From NCBI GenBank assembly GCA_010645155.1, contig CM021322.1, forward strand, positions 4,722,073-4,786,072: a DNA stretch of 64,000 nt, given 5' to 3'. Source of the DNA: Tigriopus japonicus (Eukaryota; Arthropoda; Copepoda; Harpacticoida; Harpacticidae). The position numbers and the translations under genes were made by a program. Shown piece after piece: positions 51,301 to 62,100 of the stretch (its first letter is position 1; the number at the start of each line of letters is the position of its first letter). The notes beneath the pieces are model-generated. The model saw only the letters and a list, made by a program, of their open reading frames with translations. It made no database searches and had not been told where the DNA came from.

Positions 51301-54300
51301 GTAGTAGTGTGAGACAAGTAAGTAATCCACTGTCCGTCCGTCCGTCCGTTGCATGCTCCGTCATAGACCACGGTACGTACGTACGTCCTTCGCACAACCC
51401 TACTACGTACGAGTGAATGTGGTGGCTAATGCCAATTGGAACTGTTGTATCGCACAACGAATGTGTGGACGAGGAACCAAAGCAAAAGCAGGAACTAGGT
51501 CGTAATGGAGCACAACGGACACGATGGACCGAGAAAAAGGGGGAAACTGGAACGGAAGACGGCAAATATGAAAAATTGACAGCGAATAACGGGAGGGGGT
51601 AATCGTATCTGGACTTCAATGCCAAGATCTGTCACCAGACACCCCGAGCACATCCAGAATGATTGAACTGCCAACCGACCCACCAAGTTCAGTCCCAACC
51701 ACAAGCCATATTGAATGAGCCCACCAACAAAGAGTCTGCAGACTTGACGAGAAAACGGGGCAAGGAAAAAAACTTTCCATCATCATGGCCGACCGAATGG
51801 TTCGACGAGAACCCCGACCTCGACCAAGCAAGTGGCCAAAACGCCACATGCACTTGAATCTGCTCGTATCCTCACCATTTCTAACCAACCACTGCTTCAA
51901 CCAGAGCCACTGCTACATTACTACTACCTCCTCCACTATCAATGCCATTAGGCCAGATGACACGACATAAGTTTTATCGAAGTCGGGGAATATGGAACAA
52001 GTCCGGAGGATGGATAGTCATAAATTCATGTTAAAAGCCATTTGATTTATTTTACCCGGGAAAAAAGTCGTAAAAAAGTTATTCAGCATCGCTAGTTTAT
52101 TTGTCCGTTTGTTGGCATGAGTTGAATACAGATTTATTACACTGGCTCGACCCTTGCGAGTTTTGTCCAATTCAAGAACACCCTTTCAATCTGAGGAACA
52201 ATCCAAAGCGTGCCTTTCTTTTTGGTTCGCCCGTAAGGAGGGTTTGGCCCATTATGCACGTACTGTGAACTGTCACCTCTCCTGATTGGTCACACACGTC
52301 TTTGTGTACTTTTTTAGAAATTTACAGGAAAAAAACGGTTGGGTTTAAGAAGTTCCTGCTTTTGTTTTGTTCTCCGTTGTGACATTTCCATTTCGCTTCG
52401 CGAGTGCCACTGGGGAGTATACGTACAGCCCCTCACTTCTCATGCGAAAGAAACATTGCTCTACCGACAGGCTGCGACGTACAATATTTTAGGTACAAAG
52501 GGGGTGTTAATTTTATTAGGTATATTGAAGTTTTGTTCATATTTAGCACAGCTTGAGGGAGGGCACTGTTCAGAAGGAACTAGTATTCGAATTTTTCGTT
52601 GGGTCTCTTCCATAATAATGAATGCATCGTGAATCACGAAACTAAAAAAGTGCCTTAATTAAATCAAGTGGCCCCAGTTATGAAGGTTTATTCGAACGCT
52701 TCGGACTGAGTTCTGAGCCGTTTCTTGTGCGTAAATTTGACAGTTTGATTCCTCGTGATTAATAGGTAAATAAAGCAAGCAACCTTGACATAGAATGTTC
52801 GTTCCTCTTTCGAGGGTATTTTGAATCCCTCTAATTGAAAAAATGATCAAAATCTTATTCCCCGTTTTTTGAAAATCATGCGTCGGTTGGTCGGCAAGGA
52901 TGAAAAGAGAGAAAGAAGCGCGAGTCTTCGTTCCTTTGGTAGATATCGTGCAATCGTTAAATCACAAAGTACGACACCTCGTGTGCGTAATAGTCAAATT
53001 ACGGTCACTTACCATTTTGTCGAAGAACCCTTGGCCCGTTACGGTGCTGTCTCTCCAATATTTTCCTCCTGGTCCGGGTCGACCCCATTGGCTGCCCTCG
53101 ACTTGCTCCTGCGGTGGTTCAGATATCCGCAACATTAGCCAATTTCTCTCTTCCTTCCCTCCCTCATTCCCTCCCTCTCATTCTCGTGAACTTCTATTTG
53201 ATTTATCTGAACCTACCAATTGCTTTTCCAATGAAATTTCCCTCTCCTTTTGGGTCCTCTCGAACTCCTTCCTCTGACGAATTTGTTCCTCTAGAGAATA
53301 CAAAACGACATGGTGGGATTAGCACATGGAACTTGGAACAAAGGATGAACGAAATGGATCAAAACCCGCCAGATCTATTATTCTGCGGGGCAGAGGGAGA
53401 CTGACTTCATTAAGTACAAATTCGCCCACTTAAAGAGGGTCATTTTTTTAATTCGTTCAAATTGAACTATTGAATGGCAGACACAAACCCTGACTGAGAT
53501 TGCTATCTGACACACTCAATTCCCCTCTAAATGTCAGATATTGAATAGACGAGTTGAGTTGACTTGCCTAGCTCTCTCTGATATTGAGCTTTGGTCTCTG
53601 GATTTGATTGATACCGAATGGAGTTGAAAATGGATTTCTTTACGGACTCGTTTTCCTGAAATCGGATTTCGGGGGCTCCAATAATGGTGGTACGAACACG
53701 CCCCGATTTGGTTCTCACTGGGGCTCCACAACCTGGACGACCAAAGGTTAACGCGTCCTGCAAGGCACAAGAAGAATAGAACACCGACGAGACTCAAGAA
53801 AGAAAAAAAAAACACCCCGATTGGTGTTAAAACCAAAGGCTTCTTCTGTTCATACATCCGTACAGCTAGCCCAGTAGCCATGGAATGGGTCATAAATAAC
53901 AGAGTACTCGTACTCCTTGAACATCCCACTTACTGCCACAGACTTCAGTGGAGTCTGAATTCAACTTCAGGACTACTTACGTGTGGATCATCGATTCTGT
54001 GCCTGTTATTCAAGTCGTGGCCGGATGACATGGTTGGATGACCCTCAGACTGATGAGAATACAGCCCATAGGATGGGTTGGTCGATGGCTGTTCAGCATA
54101 GAATGACATTGGGGCTGCGGGTTCATGGTAGTCGTGTTTATGTTCCACATCTTGGAATTGGTACTCGGTGAACTTTTTCTTTCGGATGTTTTCTGTGGGA
54201 GCTCCGTGTCCGGGTCGGCCAAAGTGCTTGAGCCTTGCCAACTCTCTGATCTACACGTTCAAGACAGAATGAAAGAGACACATTGACTTATAACCCATTA

Positions 54301-56085
54301 GCTTTTCCGATCGTTGCCCAAAGAATGGTTGGCCGTGGGCAATGACAATGGCATCCCAAAATAGTGCGAATGAGCAGTGAGTGTTCTTGAGTCGCCACAC
54401 GGGAAACAAGAACGTGAAGACTTGCGTCCCACTTTTAATTCAATAGGTTTCTTTTTGCTGTTCTTGAGTTTGCTTACCTGTTCTTGTTCTTTGAGCTCCA
54501 TTTCCAAATCTTCGCTCTTTTTGGCTCGCCAAAGTGCTTTGCCTTCCTCCATCATGATCCTTTCTCTTTGTCTTCGACGTTCTTCGGCTGAATTTCGTTC
54601 CATCATGTCCACGTATGATGTCATTTCAGCAGAAGATTCATCCATCCACTTGACGAATGCCTTTTTCTACATAGATGAACGATGTCATTGGAATCACAGT
54701 GAACTTGACCAAACAAAAGTGCTCCATATAGAAACAGTCAAAACATTGTCACAACAGTCTAAGTATTCCAAATCATGGCCTGCTTTTTACGTATGGCTTT
54801 GACTTGGTAAGGATATCAAAACATTGAACAACACAGATTTGCTCGAATAGCTATTTTTTGCGACCTTTGGTCATGACAACGCGTATAAAAAAGGAATATA
54901 TGTAAAATGTATGTAAATTCATATATATATGTTTGTATGTATAATTAGGGCTTAATTTTGTTAGAAGCATCATTACAGCCAAAATTCAAAACAGAATAAA
55001 GATAAAAACATTGTTTATATTTATCACGGTATGAAATTCTAAATCCAGTACCGACCAGATAAATGATTTCTTGAGGCACCATTCTTGATAATCAAGTCAA
55101 AAATGTGTTCTTCTTGTAGCTCTTTGAGCTTGATGTAGGGCTTGAGGTACTGCGTCCCAATTGCAGGTTTGAATCAGTGCTGTAAAAAAGGGACAAAGTG
55201 TCCCTTGATTTTTAAAACATTTTGACCCAGATATCCTGTAATCAAGGATACTGGAAAAAGTGCTTTGAAAATTTTAGTTTTACGGATAGCTGATACCAAC
55301 CATAATGGATGAAAAGGTTTTTTTTTTTCAATTGGCAGAGAAGAATGGCAGTGCACCTTCTGATCTAGTTTGCAACAATTTAAGAATCTCATATGGATAA
55401 TTGTGAATGATATTTCTTCTCAACTTAAGCTACCTTTAATGACGTTTTCTTGTACAAAATTAAGCACAAATTAGCGATTCGAGCAAATCTATGCCATTCA
55501 ATTTCTCCAGGTACTACATAAGTCGAAGACATCGACAGCCGACCACAATTTTGAAAACATCAAATTTTTTGGCCATATTTCGACTGTTTCTATCTTGTTT
55601 GAGTACTATAATGTTCGTCGCATCAATTTTGCTGCTTTGCCAAAGAGGAACGCGCTCAAGGATCAGTCATCTTCCGAAATCAGATAAGGCCTACAATTTA
55701 GACGCATGAAAGCATGACTCATTATCTTTTACCATGAAGGTCGTCACTCCTGCCACAAAGGGCGTTAACTTTTCGAGGGCCGGGAGTTGCGTAGACCTCG
55801 TGTGAATAGAATCAATCGTTGTTAGAGGTTTGCAACAATGTAATTTACATAGATGGTAGTTGTTCATGAGAGTCAATAAACCTTGGGCGCCAATGACTAA
55901 CAAACAATTAAGCCGCTTTCGACATATTCAATTTTTAGGTCCAGACACCGCTTCTTCCATCACAGAACGTGCCCAAGAGAGTCTACATGTTGATGGATGA
56001 ATGGATTTACTTACAAATCTGGGCTGATCCTCTCTGGAAATGGAGTCGGATTTCAATCGAGTGCTCGAATTGATGAAGAAGTAAG
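48306..56085 (-). CDS. unrecognised coiled-coil protein with repeated G(R/K)PGxGAP motifs (5' end not found)
   Basis: Ten minus-strand exons join in frame to at least 483 residues: 56085-56015, 54666-54478, 54250-53981, 53757-53568, 53290-53217, 53108-53013, 51253-51122, 49891-49761, 49645-49396 and 48356-48306. The motif appears as FGRPGHGAP (96-104 of this model), FGRPGCGAP (181-189), WGRPGPGG (272-279) and WGKPGYGAP (438-446). Charged Glu/Arg/Lys/Gln-rich helices between them look like coiled coil (EERRRQRERIMMEEGKALW, QYQRELEEQIRQRKEFERTQ, DMKKEIEEVRQRRDEEHQE). The exon after 53568 is reached through a GC-AG intron. No signal peptide or membrane segment is seen. Function unknown; YxxELxxQI-type helices occur in some centrosomal or ciliary proteins, which is only a hint. 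The 16-codon last exon is the weakest. The first exon starts at an acceptor, so more exons must lie above 56085. Confidence 0.75.
48581..48598. repeat. GA dinucleotide tract
   Basis: Run of AG dinucleotides in the last intron of the minus-strand coiled-coil gene. Confidence 0.85.
51332..51349. repeat. CCGT microsatellite
   Basis: Four to five CCGT units in the intron between the GRPGPGG exon and the next exon of the minus-strand gene. Confidence 0.85.
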
Positions 56086-58532
56086 CTGACGAATGAATGA
56101 ATGATCTGTCCAATCCTCATTCAACTTGGGACGAAAGAAAGGCTTTCAAGTTGGTCTGGTCTTTGGCCTTTGTTTGAATTGTGTTCCCTTTGTGAATTCT
56201 GGCGTATTTTTCAGAATGAAGAAGTATTCAAGCAGGATCAACTCCTTCTGGGAAGGGACAGTATCCTTCAATGAACTCTGAATGTGGAACTCATCCCGAA
56301 CCAGCCTCAAAAACTTGCACCACAATCAACCCCAACGCGAGCTCGTCGGCGGGAAGACGGCCAACCACCAAGTGTACAAGCAAACAGCATGACAAACTAT
56401 CCATCCATCCATGCATGCATGCAGCCAGCCGGCCAACCAACCTCCGACCAAACAGCAATTCAACCACCCACCCACCGACCCACCCACCCACCAAGCCATC
56501 CAGCCATCCGACTCTGAGGGGGTCGTCGACATGGAGAATCCAGGTTGGAAAGCGGGGCGATGATGGAATTTATTGATAAATCAAGTCGTCTCATCGCCTT
56601 GACAACCGTGAAACCTTGGTCGGTCTTCCCGTCTCAAAGTGACTCTTGTGCTCTCCTCTCCAGTTGAATGTTGCTTCCATTATGCACCCTCCGCTTGGGT
56701 TCATAGTACATGGCAAGTCAACATCGCCGAGTGATTCCGTCTCCGAAAGGAGCAAAGTGGAACTCAAGCTTGGGGTCCGTTCGTGAAACCGCGGTTCCAC
56801 CTAAACTCGTACTTCATTGAAGGACAAACGGGGATGATTTGACTTCTCGAAATTTCTTGTCCTTTTCAAATCGTTGCAACCAACTAGATCAAAGTTTTGG
56901 CGATCGAAAAAAATTGCGTCGGGGAATGAAAAAGACCTACAAAAACGGGATTAGGGAGGGGAGAAGGGGGAGTGGAGAACCATCGGCTTCTCGACTTCCC
57001 ATCATTACTTCTTCGACCGCTAACCCGAGGTTGAAGTGAGATCGGTGTAGTGGGACCGTGCGGGTTTGTTGCAAAACTCCTTTCATTCCACGGCCCCAAA
57101 AAGCCCAAGAAAAAGAGCAAGGTTGTTGATGGGCTGAAGGTTTGGCGGTTAACCGCTGAAACACGAACAAGCTCCCACTCGTCAAGCAACTCTATCTTGC
57201 CAAAAGCTACTTACGTACTATACGTACCAGCAAAGAAAATTTCTCGGTCTTGTCAAGGTGAAGGAACTCTTTGGCAACAATAGCCTGTCTGTCTCATGCC
57301 AAGATGAACTGAATCACAGCTGAAGCCTTTTCATGTCTTAATGTTATGTCAATGCAGATGACCACTCAAGGCAAAAGCGGAAGAAGTCAACGGAGCCACC
57401 AGCACTACGGGAACAGATGGCCTTGGGAGAGAAAACTTGGGAGGACCCTTTTATGGCCTTGCCATTCGTGCATCTACCTAATTCAACTTGGATGGACACC
57501 CACCCACACTTGAACAACTTGGACAAGGTCAACCTTGATGTCTCGTTGAATCACCGCTCAATGAGTCCAACTCAAGTCATGGCAATTGAGTAACTGAGTG
57601 GAGGCCAAAAAGTCTATTTTGCGTAATTCCAAAGTTTCAAGTCAATTGATTAGTTCGAACACAAGGAATTGCTGATGTTCAAAGGTATCTTTTTTTCTTT
57701 TTTCTTTGGCTTAGCTTTATCCAAATATTGAAAACGGACCAATCAGATCTAAGCTTTAAGTGAAAGCATAAATAGCAATTTTGAAATATGTGAGCCGTCT
57801 GACAAACAGATTTTGAAGATGGCGAGTTTATGAATTGTGATTTTCTTTAAAATTGAAAATATGGTATGTCGCTTTTCGTTAAAAGAATGTTTTAACGAAA
57901 AAACATTTCAAACATTTTTGCAATTGAAAAACGCAACGTATGGAGCGAAACTTGATCGAGCATGGTTATTTCTACTCCGTGTTGCAATGCTTCACCTATG
58001 CTTGCTTCTACTTTACTTCCAAACTACCTCAACAACCAACCTGTCACTGAGATACATCTTCTCGAAATCTTATTCTCTAAGCTCTAACATAAGTGTGAGT
58101 CTTGTCCTGGTAGGATGTTTAAGTGGTGTAAAATATACAATTAAATGGTGATCGAGACGAGTTCTCCTTCCAAGTCAGTGCTGTTGAAAATTTCTGTTGA
58201 CAACAAAATCATGCCAGGTCAACCTTGTTGAAGAACCATTCGAGTCCGCCTATTAACAAAGCTTGATATAGCACACGTTCAGCTTTGGTAACAAAAGGAA
58301 AGATAATGGTTGCAGAGGCAATAGAAAGAGCTTTGAACACCAACAAGGCAATCGACTCAATCTTGACAGCACCAAGAGGTTAGGGCACAGTTCATATTAT
58401 TGATTTAATCTAGCAAAGGTATTATTTGGCTTATATGACTTCAAAAAGCCGAAATTTCCTTCAGACACATGAGAGAATGCCTTGAATTTGGCGTTGTAAA
58501 CATATATAGAACTCTTGAAGAATGCGTTAGAT
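56086..58532. other. upstream of the coiled-coil gene, no further exon recognised
   Basis: The missing 5' exons and promoter of the minus-strand coiled-coil gene should lie here or higher. I see CATC/CCAC-rich simple sequence near 56399-56505 and short frames on both strands, none with a convincing coding character. Confidence 0.4.
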
Positions 58533-58773
58533 CAGGAGTAGGCAACAGCTTTTGTGTCAAGGCCCACCAAATTTGATTTTGTGTAATCATAGATGCTGGT
58601 AGGTTCATGGGCTCACATATCAACCAACCATCGTAGACTCTGGGCCCATGACTCCCGTACAACGATGACGCTCTCGGGCCCACTACTTTGGACAATGCCC
58701 ACAGCTCATGTGCCCAACAATGTCTACCCTTGGGTCTGCATGTGGTCCACGGCTCACTGGTTGCCGACCCCTG
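58533..58773. mobile_element. hAT-type MITE, older copy of the 46661 family
   Basis: It starts CAGGAGTAGGCAAC and ends GGTTGCCGACCCCTG, with the same GGCCCAC-rich interior as 46661-46886. The flanking octamers CGTTAGAT and TGTTAGAC match at 6 of 8 positions, so the duplication has decayed. Confidence 0.82.
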
Positions 58774-58949
58774 TGTTAGACGGTAGATCTAGAGCACTTT
58801 TTTTTTATTAAAGTGCATTTCATAAACCCCTGTCAGCGCCACTCTCTTTACGAAAAGTAAAAAATGTCCATAAATGGGGAATTAGTAGACATTTTCAAGA
58901 CACTTTTTTATCAAAAGGACAGATAATCGGATTGCACGGCTGTGGTCAG

Positions 58950-58955
58950 TTTATT
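58950..58955 (-). promoter_or_regulatory. candidate poly(A) signal of dymeclin
   Basis: AATAAA on the minus strand about 190 bases after the dymeclin stop codon. Confidence 0.45.
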
Positions 58956-59145
58956 TATCAGCAATTGAGACGTGTAGTTGAGATATGTAAACCGCTTCAT
59001 AAGAAATACAGAATGAATTATCGAGAATAACTTGTCGTCAGCTGCCTGAATGATGTAGCAGCCACGATTTTCTATTAATTCAAAAATAATAAACAAAACA
59101 GATCGCTTAAAAATAAGGCATGGATAAAGTTGATGGTTGGCCGTT

Positions 59146-62100
59146 TTAGTTAGTGCTTTCCATCGTCATGGGCATAAACTTCTGATTCCAATACAACTTC
59201 TTGGCAGATAAACTCCACAAGTAGGGTACAAAGAAATCCTCGGGTTGCTCTTCCTCCACATACTTGAATTTCAAATCCGGAAATCGCTGAAACATCAATG
59301 TTCAAAATAGGTCATTGGCAGGGGTAATTCTTTGTCTCAAGTGCAAACTTTAGGTTCAAATTTTGGACATTCTAATAAAAACCGATCATGAGCTTTTTTT
59401 CGTAAATATCGACAATCTTGGCGTTTGTTCTTGGAATTGGGTCTTTTTCCAATGGGGAGGAGAACCATCAGATCTTGGGGCAACCTCTCGCTGCTCTATC
59501 CACTTGGGGACCAAACAAACAAGGCCAGAAGTAAATGCCAATAATAGTGGAAAACATCCCAAGACGTATTTGATCCTCTTTAATTGGAGTCCTCCAGAGA
59601 AGGGATATTCCAGATCTTAGGATTGTTTTTTTAAGCTAAGAACTCCTTGGCCTCCAAATGTGGTTCAAATATACCACATGTTCTGAACGCAAAAGGGGTT
59701 TTAATCGTTCCACGCTTTTTGGTCCCCTCATTCGCTTGAATCATTTTCCTAGGGGAAGAGGAATCTCGCTAGCCTACCGACACTTTTGGTTGTTATCGAC
59801 ATTCGACAAACATAAAAGTGGTCCTTGTCCAGTTGCATGTTCTTCACTGCTAAAGAAGAACAATACGGACGAAAAACTTGAACAAACTTTTTTCTTTTAC
59901 TCGAGGTTTGCCAAGTTCACAGCAAGAAACACCGTGAAACGAGAGGCAGGAAGGACGAAGCCAAAGGCAGGACAAGTGAAAGACGAACGAGGGGGAAACG
60001 GGGAGGAGAAGGACAAGTAGAAGAAGAGAGCAAGGTGGTGGCCGTTATGCTTTATGGTGGGCTCGAGCTTTCATGGTCTTGGTACCTTTCGTATACCATC
60101 TTGACCTAGATAAATCGATCAGTGGTCGGTCAGTTAGTGAAGAAGTTATGGCCCCGTTTTTTAAGTTTTCTAATGATTTCAAACCGACAACGAGCATGGT
60201 TACAGCTAGGTATTCCCGGGCTAATCCGAATTTGGAAAACTCGAATCGCGAAATAATCCAACAGGAACATCCGGAGTAATCCAATAAAATGGATTAACTT
60301 CTTTAAAATGATTGGAAAACCAACAAAAACTGTTGAAAAACGTTTTTGGTTTAGTGATAACGAGATCATCGAAAATGTCTTCAAACAATGTTGATGTTAA
60401 AGAAAATTGACGAAATCTTCAGACGAAAAACACATAGACCTTTTTACTCTCTTATATTCAAAGTTTTGTGAAAAGCTAAAAGTTAAGCCTAAACCTTGAC
60501 TTCAGAAATCACCGTTGTCAATTGCTTGAAAGTTTTTGATAGGATAGTCCATCCATCTTTACCTGGGACGGTTACTAAAGATTCATTTACATTGCGCCTA
60601 ACAAATAATTCTTCATAAAGCTACTATAAAATATGAAAGAAAATAACGCCTCCCAACAATTTGAGTGGCACACTGGCTGAGGTATTAATGACCAGTCACA
60701 TGGAAACCGTCAAGATAGAGATAGTATTCAAGATGTACAAAAATGATAAAGTTCTGCAACCGATTTTGATAAATTTATTGTACCTCTTATTGATTTTTAT
60801 GGATATGTTTTCATTGCTCTGAATGTGAAGTGGAAAAGGCCATGGATGGATTAAGTGCTTAATTTTCAAATGATTGAAATAGCAAAAAAGCAAAAGTTTA
60901 TCTTTATTTTACGATAACGAGATAATTGGAGCTGTCTTCAAACAAAGTTGATGTTAGAGAAGATTAAGTACTTTTCAAGTGGTTAGTTTTGCGAAAAGCT
61001 TCAAAAATGTATAAAAATTGCATTATCTCCTCTAATCTTGTATGACCTCTACTCATGCCTGAATTTCAAGCAAGATAAGCACAAGAGTTTTGAAAACATT
61101 CACAAAATCATGAAATTGTGGACTAATATGAAATTCATGATAGATTGTGAATGCAAAAATCACACACAAATCATCGTTAGAGGGATTTGAAGGAAGAAGA
61201 GCACCATAAAGAGAGGCAAATGAATCCGACCACAGGGCGGATATACGGAAATTTTTGTTGGATGAGTTACAGCTGTTGAAGAGCAAAGGTTGCAGGTGAA
61301 AACTTGATATTTCCGAAGATTATTACTTAAGTTGTGCCCAAACAAACAAGTGACCCTGACATCAACCTAGGGATGGGTGACCGCGGTAATTTTGCCCTCG
61401 ACTCCGACACCGACACCGCAAGGTTGACTCCTACGCCGACACCGACAACTGTGTTGAAGTTGCCCATCAAAGTCGTGGTGTCGACATTGACACCGATAGC
61501 GTGTTCCTTATAATTAAGTCAAACACAATGTGCCCTTCTGGACTATAAAATGGAGCACAAGTTTTGACAGACCTACCAATTCTAAAGACATTTAAGTTCA
61601 TGTTAGTTCAACATAAATTGGAGAGAGGGAAAATAAGCTTACATTTTACAATACCCTAGCTGGGTGTGTGATTTTCTTGCTTTGCATGTCTGTTTTTGGA
61701 GTTTGGTAAGCGTTTATTTTTATGATGGAACAAAAATTAATGATATTGGATTTTGTTTAGTCCTTTACATTTACAATCAAAATTGGGATCAAGTTTTTGG
61801 GCGTACGTTTTTCAAAAACTTTTGAAGCCTTAAAATGTCGGCACCAGAGACCTGGTGCTGATGCCGACACCGAAAGCCCAAAAAGTTGGTGTCAACACCT
61901 TGGCACCGACACCGGCTTCTCGCCCACCTCTACTTCAACCCTACAAACGAAACGAACTCGTTTGGGCATAACTGCTTGGGAAACGTCACAGCCAAAGGTC
62001 AGCTGGGGCCTGAAAATTGTCCAACAAAATGATAGGCCTGTCTGCCCCAGCGTCTCCTCTCTGTCAACTCTGTGAATCCGACTCATTGAGAAAATTATGC

